A stretch of DNA of 64,000 nt from G963677085 sp963677085 (GCA_963677085.2 CAXXFH010000004.1:2170001-2234000); one strand, 5' to 3'; shown: positions 42,177 through 51,234, counted from the first letter of the stretch. The notes: generated by a model not told the origin, from the letters alone. Numbers and translations: made by a program.

Positions 42177-44363
42177 CTATGTCCGCAGCACGGCGTCAAA
42201 GCGACAGACTTCGAAGCAACGGCCGCACTTGATGCATCGGTCTTGGTCGATCACGTGCGGCATTTTGCGGGTGCCGGCGATACATTCCACCGGGCAGTTT
42301 CTCGCGCAGGCCGTGCAACCGATGCACTTCTCTTCGTCGATCTCGTAGCGGATCAGCGCCGTACACTTACGCGCCGGACAACGCTTTTCGGTCACATGGG
42401 CGAGGTATTCCTCGCGAAAATGCTCGAGCGTGCTGAGCACGGGGTTCGGTGCCGCACGACCCAAGCCGCATAGCGAGGCCTTTTTCACCAAGCTGGCCAG
42501 ACGCTGAAGCTTGTCGATATCTTCCATCGTGCCGTTGCCGGCGGTAATGCGTTCGAGGATCTCCAACATCCGCTTGGTGCCTTCGCGACAGGGAGTACAC
42601 TTGCCGCACGACTCGTCCTGCGAGAATTGGATGAAGAACTTGGCGATGTCGACCATGCAGTCGGTATCGTCCAGCACAATCATCCCGCCGCTGCCCATGA
42701 TCGACCCGGCTTCGTGCAGCGTGTCGTAGTCGACTTTCAGGTTGTCCCACTTGGCCGGGATACATCCGCCGGCCGGGCCGCCGGTTTGGATAGCTTTGAG
42801 TTTGTTGCCGCCCGGCACGCCGCCGCCGATTTCTTCGACGACTTCTCGCAGCGTGGTGCCCATGGGCACTTCGACCAGGCCCGTGTGACGTACCTTGCCC
42901 GCTAAGGCGAAGACCTTCGTGCCGCCGCTTTGCTCGGTTCCCAAGCGGCTGAACCAGTCGGCCCCGTAGTTGATCACGGCCGTTACGTTGGCAAGGGTCT
43001 CCACGTTATTGATCACCGTGGGCTGTCCCCACAGACCATGTTCGGTGGGGTAAGGCGGCCGGATGCGGGGTTGGCCGCGTTCGCCTTCGATCGAGTGAAT
43101 TAGGGCCGTTTCCTCGCCGCAGACGAAGGCCCCAGCGCCGAGGCGGATTTCCAGGTCGAAATCGAACCCGCTACCCAGGATGTTTTTGCCCAGCAGTCCC
43201 CACTTGCGGCACTGGTTGATGGCGTTTTCGATGCGTTTGATGGCCAAGGGGTATTCCGCGCGGACGTAGAAGAATCCCTGCTGGGCACCTAGCGCGAAGC
43301 CGGCGATGATCATGCCTTCGATCACGTTCAGCGGGTCCGACTCGAGCATGCTGCGGTCCATGAACGCGCCGGGGTCGCCTTCGTCGGCATTGCAGATCAG
43401 ATAGTGGATCTCGCCGGGGGTCGACGGCGCCATGGCCCATTTCTTGCCGGTCGGGAACCCGCCGCCGCCGCGGCCGCGGAGTTTCGACTTCGTGACTTCG
43501 TCGATCACCCACTGCGGGTCGTTCTTTTCGAGCACGTTGGCCAGGGCTTGAAAACCCCGGTAGTGGAAATACTCTTCGATGTTTTCCGGGTCGACTACGC
43601 CGTTGTGCCGCAGAGCCACGCGGGTTTGCCGGTTGAAGAAGGCCACGTCGCCGTAAAGCTCGAAGAACTTCCGCCCGATCGTTTTGCCAAGAACCGTCAA
43701 CTCTTCGACTGGCCGGCCGCCGAGTAGGTGTTCCTGAATGATGCGGTCGATATCTTTTTCGCTCTTGATGCGATAAAGGGTTTTGTCGGGCCGGATGAGC
43801 AGGTGGGCGTAGCGGCCGGCGTCTTCGGTGCCGCAAGCGCCGAAGCAACTGGCCGACTCGACCGAGATTTTGTCGGGTCCCAGGCCGGCGGCTACCAGTT
43901 TTTCGCGCAACACGTCGCCGAATTTCCCCCGGCCTTGCCAGCCACATCGGGCGCTGCCGCAGACGAGGATTTCGCGGGCAGCGAACTCCTCGATCGGACC
44001 GTCGAGGACATATTGCAGAGCCGGTTTGCCGCCCAAAACGTGCTGGGTGAAGATTTCGTGTACCCGCTGGCGGTCGACCCGTTCGTATTTCACCGGCATC
44101 TGGCCGGGAACCATCACGCCAACGATCGGCTCGCGGCTACAGCGGCCCGTGCAGCCGGTTTGCCGCAGGATAATGTCGTCGCGTCCGGAGGCGGCCAGGT
44201 ATTTTCGGAATTCCTCGAATACCTCGTCCGATCCCGCGGCGTGCTCGCAGGTTGCCGATCCCACCTGAATGCGGATGTGGTCCTGCTGGGCTCGTTGCTG
44301 ATAGGCCTCTTGTGCCTTTTTAACGAGCTTATCGAATTCTTGAGCAACCTTACTGGTGACCAT
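42177..44363 (-). CDS. hydB: [FeFe]-hydrogenase NuoF-like subunit HydB with two N-terminal ferredoxin domains
   Basis: 728 residues, about 100 longer than the usual HydB. First thioredoxin-like ferredoxin domain at about 30-120, with only C39, C71 and C75 visible; a second at about 130-215 with C135, C140, C173, C177. The NuoF core binds FMN and NAD: LRGRGGGGFPTGKKWA, NADEGDPGAFMDR and GAGAFVCGEETALIHSIEG. Then SCGKCTPCREGTKRM for a [4Fe-4S] cluster, and C-terminal double ferredoxin CIGCTACARNCP and CIKCGRCFEVCR. It oxidises or reduces NAD. It precedes hydA by 614 bases on the same strand, so co-transcription is uncertain. Confidence 0.95.
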   Translation of the reverse strand: MVTSKVAQEFDKLVKKAQEAYQQRAQQDHIRIQVGSATCEHAAGSDEVFEEFRKYLAASGRDDIILRQTGCTGRCSREPIVGVMVPGQMPVKYERVDRQRVHEIFTQHVLGGKPALQYVLDGPIEEFAAREILVCGSARCGWQGRGKFGDVLREKLVAAGLGPDKISVESASCFGACGTEDAGRYAHLLIRPDKTLYRIKSEKDIDRIIQEHLLGGRPVEELTVLGKTIGRKFFELYGDVAFFNRQTRVALRHNGVVDPENIEEYFHYRGFQALANVLEKNDPQWVIDEVTKSKLRGRGGGGFPTGKKWAMAPSTPGEIHYLICNADEGDPGAFMDRSMLESDPLNVIEGMIIAGFALGAQQGFFYVRAEYPLAIKRIENAINQCRKWGLLGKNILGSGFDFDLEIRLGAGAFVCGEETALIHSIEGERGQPRIRPPYPTEHGLWGQPTVINNVETLANVTAVINYGADWFSRLGTEQSGGTKVFALAGKVRHTGLVEVPMGTTLREVVEEIGGGVPGGNKLKAIQTGGPAGGCIPAKWDNLKVDYDTLHEAGSIMGSGGMIVLDDTDCMVDIAKFFIQFSQDESCGKCTPCREGTKRMLEILERITAGNGTMEDIDKLQRLASLVKKASLCGLGRAAPNPVLSTLEHFREEYLAHVTEKRCPARKCTALIRYEIDEEKCIGCTACARNCPVECIAGTRKMPHVIDQDRCIKCGRCFEVCRFDAVLRT

Positions 44364-44650
44364 GGGCGTTGTCTATCTCAAAAAAGTCGTCGATGGTTAG
44401 GCACCCTAGCCTGGATTTCTCACAATCAGATCAACCACGGAAACACGGAGGTCACTGAGAAGCCGAGGCATGCCGCAAAGCGATCCGAAGTGATCGCAAG
44501 TGCAGCGTGCATTCTGGCAAAAAACGATTGGAGGACAAGCCCCGGCGGAAAAACGGGTGGTTTTCCGCAGGCAGCGTGGCGAAAACGGAGGCGACTGGGG
44601 GACTTGGGGTGTCGTGGTCGTTCAAACCACTGGGCCTCGTTTCGCATGCC
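44364..44650. other. Intergenic region upstream of hydB
   Basis: AACCACGGAAACACGGAGG at about 44433 belongs to the same dispersed repeat type as 41694. No clear promoter for hydB is seen. Confidence 0.4.
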
Positions 44651-45781
44651 TCACGCGTGTTGATCGGCCATCAAGTCGTCGACCAGCGTTTCGGCTTCTT
44701 TCGGCGTTTGGTCGTCGCTCGGGGGTTGGCCGATCAGCATGATGCCCACGATGGTCAGGCATACGCCGAACAGCAACCAGGCATCGCGAGCTTCGCGAAA
44801 GAAGACGATGCCGGCCACGGCTCCCATCGCCACTTGCGAGGCGTTCAGCACGTTGGCGTGGACTACCGTGGTCCACTGCAAGCCTTTGGTGATGGCCAGA
44901 AACGCTAGCAGGTTGAGTGTGCCGGCTGCGAGCATCCAGAGCAGTTGCTCGGGCGGTGTGCTGGTCAACTGTTCTACGCCGAGGCGGAAGGCCGCCAGGG
45001 GTTCCAGGCAAACCACGCCAACCAGGGTTATCACGAACACAATCACGGTCTGAGGAGTGTCGCCGGTTACCGTGTGCCGGATGGTGATCGTCAGTATCGA
45101 ATAACTACCGCCCGCTAAGCAGGCGCCCAACACGGCCAAGGCCGTCACCCAACCCGTCACCGTCGAGGGTGGATCGTTTGCGTCGATCGAGTTTGAAGCG
45201 GCCGGGCTCGCGTTTACCGCCGGTTCAGTTTGTTTGGCAATCGTTGAATTCGAAATGGCGTTGTCTGCTACCGACTTGCTGGCTGTCTGGGCTCCGAAAC
45301 TCAAGAAGACGATCGACACCAGCAACAGCGAAATGGCCATCATCGAGCGGGCCGACACGCGTTCGCCCAGCGTCAGCCATCCCAGTACGGCGCTGCTGGT
45401 GAGCATGCCACCGAAGACGGCCGGCATGGTGACGGCCAATCCCACCACGCCGAAGGCCCATTGCACTGAGAGGTTGCCGATCAATTGCGTGGCCAGCCCT
45501 GCGAGAACCAGCAGGCCCACCGATCGGGCCGTTACCGGAAAGCTTCGTCCCCGCGCGATCTGCCACAACAGCCAGGGGCCGACGACCACCACGGTAATCA
45601 GTTCTTTGTTGGCGGCTGCCCAAACCGGATCGCATTTCAACTCGGCCAAGCGTCGCATGCAGATATTGGCCAACGTGTAGCCGACTGCCGAAAGCACGCA
45701 GCAAACGGTTCCGGCGACCACGGGACTCAGGCCCCAGAGGCCGATGGTTTTTGGGGCTTCAGTAGACGTGGATGCTGGCAT
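44651..45781 (-). CDS. EamA/DMT-superfamily transporter
   Basis: 376 residues from ATG 45781; the frame is open 69 codons upstream, without hydrophobic or conserved content. Ten membrane segments form two EamA halves. A soluble insert lies between them at about 145-200 (Ser/Ala/Asn-rich, SKSVADNAISNSTIAKQTEP). The last segments contain NASQVAMGAVAGIVFFREA. Members export metabolites or amino acids; the substrate is unknown. The C-terminal tail is soluble and acidic. Position between the hyd cluster and the AmmeMemoRadiSam gene does not suggest a link. Confidence 0.88.
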   Translation of the reverse strand: MPASTSTEAPKTIGLWGLSPVVAGTVCCVLSAVGYTLANICMRRLAELKCDPVWAAANKELITVVVVGPWLLWQIARGRSFPVTARSVGLLVLAGLATQLIGNLSVQWAFGVVGLAVTMPAVFGGMLTSSAVLGWLTLGERVSARSMMAISLLLVSIVFLSFGAQTASKSVADNAISNSTIAKQTEPAVNASPAASNSIDANDPPSTVTGWVTALAVLGACLAGGSYSILTITIRHTVTGDTPQTVIVFVITLVGVVCLEPLAAFRLGVEQLTSTPPEQLLWMLAAGTLNLLAFLAITKGLQWTTVVHANVLNASQVAMGAVAGIVFFREARDAWLLFGVCLTIVGIMLIGQPPSDDQTPKEAETLVDDLMADQHA

Positions 45782-46066
45782 GAGGCGGTAGCTGATGTCG
45801 GTGGGAGCAATGGAGCGGCGAGGTGATTGCCCAAGGTGGATTGGAGCCCAACATCTATCGGGTACCCGTCGATTACCGGCTGCCGATGGGCGAGGCGGTC
45901 GCCGAAGAGCGGGTATTTTACGGTGCCGTGCCGTCTGCTGACAGGCCCCCTCGCGAGTCCGCCAAGCTTGCCGCCGCCAGCGAAACAACCCTCCGGCGTG
46001 ATTCCCGCGACACCCTCAACTTGGTATCCTTTGGTTAGAACGCGCTTCAGGATTGTGTGGTGTCTT

Positions 46067-46146
46067 GGGTGCCATGCCCACGCTTGTCGTGGGCATATTT
46101 CGCCGAAAAATTCGCAACCGGCCACGCAAGCATGGCCACGGCACCC
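46067..46146. repeat. Family C double-hairpin element
   Basis: GGGTGCC / GGCACCC clamp encloses ATGCCCACGCTTGTCGTGGG and TGGCCACGCAAGCATGGCCA. The loops GCTTG and CAAGC are complementary, as expected if the right hairpin derives from the left by inversion. Confidence 0.75.
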
Positions 46147-46169
46147 GCTATATGTACCAGAAATTCGCG

Positions 46170-46265
46170 TTAGACGTCTGCTTTGAGCGCTTTTCAGGGC
46201 CGAAAATCCGCCAATCGAGGTTCTCGTGGGTTGCCTTCCGCTCATTGCCGTTGCAGGCGTCAAAA
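46170..46265 (+). repeat. Diverged family B element
   Basis: The right half, GTGGGTTGCCTTCCGCTCATTG and TTGCAGGCGTCAA, matches B2; the left half (TTAGACGTCTGCTTTGAGCG) is worn. It ends about 36 bases before the next gene's ATG. Confidence 0.5.
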
Positions 46266-46301
46266 GCATGACGATATTTCGCGCAAAAGGGATACGGAGT
46301 C

Positions 46302-49300
46302 ATGGGACGTGTCGTTACGTTACCCCCGGAGGAGCCGCCCGCGTCCGACGGGGCGATGCCCGGTGGGTGGTGGCACGGCCTGGACGAACCGCCGCGCGTC
46401 GTTTGCGATCTATGTCCGCGTAGCTGCCACATAGCACCCAATCAGCGCGGTTTCTGCTTTGTTCGCGAAAACCGCGACGGTCGTCTGGTGTCGACCACCT
46501 ACGGCCGTAGCACGGGTTTCTGCGTCGATCCGATCGAGAAAAAGCCGCTGGCCCACTTCTATCCGGGTACGCCCGTCTTGTCGTTCGGCACGGCTGGCTG
46601 CAACTTAGGGTGTCGGTTTTGTCAGAACTGGACGACGTCGCGCAGCCGCGATGTGCATGCTGCCTGCGAGGAAGCCGATCCCGATACGATCGCCCGAGCC
46701 GCCAAGCAACTCGGCTGCCATAGCGTGGCCTTCACCTACAACGATCCGATCATTTGGGCCGAGTATGCCATAGACACAGCCCGAGCATGCCGTGGGCAGG
46801 GTATCAAGACCGTAGCGGTTACTTCCGGCTACATCCAACCGGCTGCCCGGGAGGTCTTCTATCGCGAGATGGATGCCGCCAATGTGGATCTGAAGGCCTT
46901 CAGCGAAGACTTCTATCGCGAGTTAGCAGATGGGCACTTGCAGCCAGTGCTCGACACATTGCGGTGGATCGTCGATCACACCGATTGTTGGCTGGAAATT
47001 ACCAACCTAGTGATTCCACAGGCCAACGATTCGCCCGACGAAATCGCGCGGATGTGTGCGTGGATCGTCGAGCATTTGGGGCCTGATGTTCCCCTGCACT
47101 TTTCGGCCTTCCATCCCGATTTCCGAATGACCGACCGTGGCCCGACCCCGCTGGCCTCGTTGTTGACCGCGCACGACATCGCCCGGCAGGCAGGCCTCCG
47201 CTACGTGTATACGGGCAACGTCACCGACCGCGAGCATCAGTGTACGTATTGCCCCGGCTGTGGGCAGATGATCATCGGGCGCGATGGCTACGTCTTGAGT
47301 TCTTTCGATTTACACCAGGGACGATGCGCTTTCTGCAACACACCGATCGCCGGACGTTTCGACGAAGAGCCGGGCGACTGGGGGAGCCGACGGATGCCGG
47401 TGCGCATCGCCCGGTTCGCTTCTTCTCCGTCCAAGCGTTCCACGGATGAACAACGCCGCGACAACGATCCAGGCAACACGGAACATTCTGGCAACGCTGA
47501 ACACTCCGACAACACTGAACACTCCGACAACACTGAGCAACCGCCAACCCGAGCCAAGGAGAATCTGCCTGTGGAAAACAAACCTTCGTCCTCTGCGCAA
47601 CCGTCGAGCAATCAAATGCAGCCACCGCGGCTTTCGGAGGCGGAGGAGAAGGTCGTCTATCGCGTGGCCGGGCAGCGGGTAGCAGCCGTCGTGCGCGGCC
47701 ACGCGCCGCCGTCGACCGGGCAATCGCTGGCCGAACTTGCCAACACGCCTTTGTATGGCGCATTCGTGAGTCTGAAGCGGGCCGGGCAACTTCGCTCGTG
47801 TTGCGGCTACCTGGGCGAGGCGATTCCGCTGGGCCAAGCGTTGGATCGGGCGGCCGAACGGGCGGCCACGGACGACCCCCGCTTTCCCCCGATTTCCTCG
47901 TCCGAATTGAACGATCTGAACATGGAGGTGTGGCTGCTGTACGCTCCGCAGCCGGTGGCCGCCCGGGGCGAAGACCGCGTCGGCGCCGTGGAGATCGGCC
48001 GGCATGGACTTCAAATTGCACGGGGAGCCAATCGCGGCCTGTTGTTGCCCAGTGTGGCGGTCGACCACCATCTCGACGCGCCGAGCTTCCTGAAACAGGT
48101 TTGCCTGAAGGCCGGCCTGCCGCCCGACGCCTGGAAGAGCGACGACACCCAACTGCTTACCTTCGAAGGCCATGTGATTCGTGGCAAGCTGGAGCCGGGT
48201 GATGCTCTGCCCTCCTCGGCGGTTCCCGGCGGTCCAACGACCAACGAGATCAACGCGCTGGCCGACTTCTGTCGCACGAACCTCAACGCACTCCTCCAGC
48301 GTGCAACGCCCAGCTTTTATCTGCCCGGTGGGTATGACGGTCAGGTTTGCGGTCTGGTGTTGAGTGTGGGAATTGCCGCTTCAGACGACCGCCTGGAGAC
48401 CAGCCGGATTGTTCTGCGCCCCGAACTGCCGCTGCAAGCGACCCTGGGCACGTTAACCGAAGCCCTGGCACGCGGGCTGGCCACCCGGCGGTACGATGTC
48501 GAATGGCTTGCCGCGGCAAGCGTCGAGTTGACGGTACTGTTCGATCCGGCGATGCACGGCTTGGCAGATGCACCCCAGGTAGACGACCTCGATGTCAATC
48601 ACCGAATGCTGTTCGTCTCCGACGGCTCGCGCTCTGCGTGGGTGTTCGATCCCCAGCGGTCGCCCAAGGAACTGGTGGCCGATGCCTTGCGGTACGGTGG
48701 ATTCCATCAGCCGGAGCGGGTGCGGGTCGTGAGTTTGGCCGCTGTCTCCACGGCCGAGCGTGTGGTCGGAATTTATCGCCCCCAGCCGCAGAACGGCACC
48801 GAGGTTCGACCGGCCAACATGGCGGGCACATTCTATCCGGGGACGGCGAGCGAAGTCGACCAAATGCTCGATGAAATGTTGAAGGAGCCGCCGCGGCCAG
48901 AGCGATGGGCAGCCGTGATGGTGCCGCATGCCGGTTGGGTCTATTCGGGGCGTCTGGCGGCCGACGTCTTTCGTCGCGTGTGTTTTCCCGAGCAGGTGAT
49001 CGTCTTGTGTCCGAAGCATCGTCCCGGCGGTACTTGCTGGGCGGTGGCGCCAAATCGCGTGTGGCAATTGCCGGGCGGCGAGGTGGCGTCCGATCCGGAG
49101 TTGGTGCGACGTTTGGTCGAGGGAATCGACGGACTTCAGGCCGACGCCGTGCCGCATCAGCAGGAACACGCCATCGAGGTGCAGTTGCCAATCATCGCCC
49201 GACTGGCCCCGCATGCCCGTGTGGTGGGAATTGCCATCGGCGGAGGTAGCCTGGCCGAACTGAAACGTTTTGGGCAGCAACTGGCCGACGTGTTGAAGAC

Positions 49301-49607
49301 ACTTCCCTCGCAACCCCTGCTGGTCATTTCGGGCGACATGAACCACTTTGCCGACGAGACGCAAACACAACGTTTGGACCGCATGGCATTGGACGCCCTT
49401 CAGACGCTCGATCCGGCTCAACTCTACACGACGGTCGAAGACAACGATATTTCGATGTGCGGGATGATGCCGACCGTGATTGTGATGGAAGCCCTACGCC
49501 AATCGGGACGGTTGACGCGCTGCGAAGAAGTGGGCCACACGACGAGTGCCGCAATCAGCGGCGACACCCAACGCGTCGTCGGCTACGCCGGCGTGCTTCT
49601 GGGGTGA
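46302..49607 (+). CDS. AmmeMemoRadiSam triple fusion (radical SAM, AMMECR1, Memo)
   Basis: 1101 residues. Part 1 (1-375) is the radical SAM enzyme: CDLCPRSCHIAPNQRGFC, the cluster motif C100-NLG-C104-RF-C107, and C-terminal CTYCPGC and CAFC. A Ser/Asn/Glu linker (385-440) has short tandem repeats. Part 2 (about 443-640) is AMMECR1: GAFVSLKRAGQLRSCCGYLG, VEIGRHGLQIARGANRGLLL. A region at 645-815 has a similar order of motifs (VELTVLFDP, LFVSDGSRSAWVFDPQRSPK). Part 3 (838-1101) is Memo: AGTFYPG, PHAGWVYSG, HQQEHAIEVQLP, SGDMNHFAD, CGMMP. Elsewhere these three are separate adjacent genes of unknown function. Stand-alone gene. Confidence 0.93.
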   Translation: MGRVVTLPPEEPPASDGAMPGGWWHGLDEPPRVVCDLCPRSCHIAPNQRGFCFVRENRDGRLVSTTYGRSTGFCVDPIEKKPLAHFYPGTPVLSFGTAGCNLGCRFCQNWTTSRSRDVHAACEEADPDTIARAAKQLGCHSVAFTYNDPIIWAEYAIDTARACRGQGIKTVAVTSGYIQPAAREVFYREMDAANVDLKAFSEDFYRELADGHLQPVLDTLRWIVDHTDCWLEITNLVIPQANDSPDEIARMCAWIVEHLGPDVPLHFSAFHPDFRMTDRGPTPLASLLTAHDIARQAGLRYVYTGNVTDREHQCTYCPGCGQMIIGRDGYVLSSFDLHQGRCAFCNTPIAGRFDEEPGDWGSRRMPVRIARFASSPSKRSTDEQRRDNDPGNTEHSGNAEHSDNTEHSDNTEQPPTRAKENLPVENKPSSSAQPSSNQMQPPRLSEAEEKVVYRVAGQRVAAVVRGHAPPSTGQSLAELANTPLYGAFVSLKRAGQLRSCCGYLGEAIPLGQALDRAAERAATDDPRFPPISSSELNDLNMEVWLLYAPQPVAARGEDRVGAVEIGRHGLQIARGANRGLLLPSVAVDHHLDAPSFLKQVCLKAGLPPDAWKSDDTQLLTFEGHVIRGKLEPGDALPSSAVPGGPTTNEINALADFCRTNLNALLQRATPSFYLPGGYDGQVCGLVLSVGIAASDDRLETSRIVLRPELPLQATLGTLTEALARGLATRRYDVEWLAAASVELTVLFDPAMHGLADAPQVDDLDVNHRMLFVSDGSRSAWVFDPQRSPKELVADALRYGGFHQPERVRVVSLAAVSTAERVVGIYRPQPQNGTEVRPANMAGTFYPGTASEVDQMLDEMLKEPPRPERWAAVMVPHAGWVYSGRLAADVFRRVCFPEQVIVLCPKHRPGGTCWAVAPNRVWQLPGGEVASDPELVRRLVEGIDGLQADAVPHQQEHAIEVQLPIIARLAPHARVVGIAIGGGSLAELKRFGQQLADVLKTLPSQPLLVISGDMNHFADETQTQRLDRMALDALQTLDPAQLYTTVEDNDISMCGMMPTVIVMEALRQSGRLTRCEEVGHTTSAAISGDTQRVVGYAGVLLG
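47466..47541 (+). repeat. Short tandem repeat inside the fusion gene linker
   Basis: Units of about 18 bases (GAACACTCCGACAACACT) occur two to four times with drift, encoding EHSGN/EHSDN/EHSDNT. It forms a flexible linker between radical SAM and AMMECR1 parts and is a likely site of length variation. Confidence 0.7.
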
Positions 49608-49679
49608 AATGAGTCGGCAGTAATCGGTTCGCCGTAGTCAATCTTCCGCTCGTTCTTTTTCCGTTTTTCCAAAAAAAAC

Positions 49680-49710
49680 GGCCTGCTCGGGAAGACACCC
49701 CGAGCAGGCC
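49680..49710 (-). terminator. Intrinsic terminator of the Cys-rich gene
   Basis: Perfect 12-bp stem GGCCTGCTCGGG / CCCGAGCAGGCC with a 7-base loop, followed on the minus strand by GTTTTTTTTGG. The best terminator in the window. Confidence 0.9.
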
Positions 49711-49744
49711 GCGGTTGGTTGGCGTATGGAGTCAACCGATCGGG

Positions 49745-50590
49745 TTAGTTGCGAACGATCCGGCCGGAGGTCGGAAGCAGACGACCGCGGAGCAGAGCGG
49801 CCGAAGGATCGGCTTTGGGGGCCTCGGGCAGAGGAGCAGCTTCCTCGACCGGGGCTTCGGCCGGAGCGGCCGTAGCCGGAGCAGCGCCACCGCAACCAGC
49901 GGCTTCGCAGCAGGCGGGCTCGCAGCACGCGGCTTCGCAGCACGCGGACTTGCAGCACTTCTTGCAACCGAACAGGCAATCCAGCAGATCGCGGACCGGG
50001 GTGCAGCGCTTTTTGCAGCAAGGCTCGCAGCAGGTGGGCTCGCAGCACGCGGGCTCACAGGCTTTTTCGCAGCACTGAGGCTCGCAGCACTGGGGCTCGC
50101 AGCAGGCGGACTTGCAGCAACGGCTCTTGTTGCACAGGGCGCCCAGCAGACCACCGCAGCCCTTCTTCGGGCAGCAGGTGGGTTCGCAGCAAGCTGGTTC
50201 ACAGGCTTCTTCGCAGCACTTGGGCTCGCAAGCCTTTTCGCAGCAAGCGGGCTCGGGGCAGCAAGCGGGCTCACAGCAAGCCGGCTCGCAGCAACTTGCG
50301 CAGGCCTTCTTGCAGGTGAACAAACCCTTCAAACCGGCGAACAGGTCGCAACGGTTCCTGCAGCAAGGCTCGCAGCAGGTGGGCTCACAGCACGCGGGCT
50401 CACAAGCCTTTTCGCAGCACTGAGGCTCAGCACAAGCCGGTTCACAGCAGGCGGGCTCACAGCAGGTCGCGCAACTGCCGCAGCCACCGCACCTCAGCCC
50501 AAGCATGCGGTCTAGAAGTTCGAAACCGAACCCCTGACTGCACAGGGCCACGCTCACCAGGAGCGCTCCAAGCATCGTTTTCGTTTTCAT
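49745..50590 (-). CDS. Exported Cys-rich repeat protein (CCEP units)
   Basis: 281 residues from ATG 50590 with AAGGAG about ten bases upstream. Signal peptide MKTKTMLGALLVSVALCSQG. Residues about 33-245 repeat CCEPACCEP, CCEPTCCEPCC and ACEP motifs, giving close to one Cys in four, broken by spacers with CNKSRCCKS, KKGCGGLLGALC and RDLLDCLFGCKKC. The last 45 residues are Ala/Pro/Glu-rich, ending SGRIVRN. The Cys could bind metals or make disulfide-linked walls; planctomycete envelopes are Cys-rich. Function unknown. A strong terminator follows. The repetitive DNA could be mistaken for a CRISPR array. Confidence 0.9.
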   Translation of the reverse strand: MKTKTMLGALLVSVALCSQGFGFELLDRMLGLRCGGCGSCATCCEPACCEPACAEPQCCEKACEPACCEPTCCEPCCRNRCDLFAGLKGLFTCKKACASCCEPACCEPACCPEPACCEKACEPKCCEEACEPACCEPTCCPKKGCGGLLGALCNKSRCCKSACCEPQCCEPQCCEKACEPACCEPTCCEPCCKKRCTPVRDLLDCLFGCKKCCKSACCEAACCEPACCEAAGCGGAAPATAAPAEAPVEEAAPLPEAPKADPSAALLRGRLLPTSGRIVRN

Positions 50591-51234
50591 CGAGCACCAA
50601 CTCCTTTGTCTTGAACGGCGGGTGGCGGGCATCCCCGCGCTCGCGATTCGGAACCTCCACGGCCTTGTTGTTCTTGGAGCGTGCGGCTTCATACCGTAAC
50701 GCTTGAGGACTTCCGTGGGGAAACCTACCCAGGCGTGAATCCAAATCGTGGGTGGGAAGGTGGGTCTGCACCCGCAGTTCGCACGGTGTACTGCGTCAGG
50801 GCCGTCGAGCCAATCCTTGACTCGAAACACCCGATCCGGCTACCTGACGCTCCCTCCAAACGCGCCAACCGTGGCGCGCGTTTCTCACTAAGGGACAGAT
50901 AACGTATCGGCCCAGCCCTGAAGAGCCCTTGAACGTACGGAACCCATTTTCAACAAAAGGTTTACTGCTCTTGTTGCGCAAGGAATTCCGGGCGCGAAGA
51001 CCAGCGAAGATTTAACGATTGTAGCGACCCTTGCCTCTCGTTTCGGCCTCGTAGATACTGGCTAGTCGGCAAAGTCGACCAGGTTTTACGTGCCAGTTGA
51101 AATCGGTCGTCTCGCGCCGGATCGCCCAGTCATTCGCTTGGTACCGACCGATGGCCATTTGTTGGACCCCGATCAGGTGTAGTGGTAAGATGGCGGCGCC
51201 ACTGAACCGACCCCCATTTCGCTTTCCTTACCCG
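50591..51234. other. Divergent intergenic region
   Basis: About 640 bases without a supported gene. An imperfect hairpin with CGCGCCA / TGGCGCG arms lies at 50858-50883. The promoter of the Cys-rich gene must lie at the left end, but no hexamers stand out. Confidence 0.4.

Larger units (their letters stand above)
45782..46301. other. Divergent intergenic region with family C and B elements
   Basis: No gene supported. Family C element at 46067-46146 and a diverged family B element at 46170-46265 fill the right half, just before the AmmeMemoRadiSam gene. Peptides read through them are repeat translations. Confidence 0.5.

Noticed and set aside
45823..46271. Frames reading CLGCHAHACRGH and similar
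   Set aside because: Translations of a family C element; the same kind of peptide arises wherever the repeat occurs.
47310..48173. Minus-strand frame inside the AmmeMemoRadiSam gene
   Set aside because: Arg-rich antisense shadow with no start signal.
49900..50470. CRISPR-like regular repeats
   Set aside because: The periodicity comes from CCEP codons of a protein with signal peptide, ribosome-binding site and terminator; spacers are not unique and no cas gene is near.
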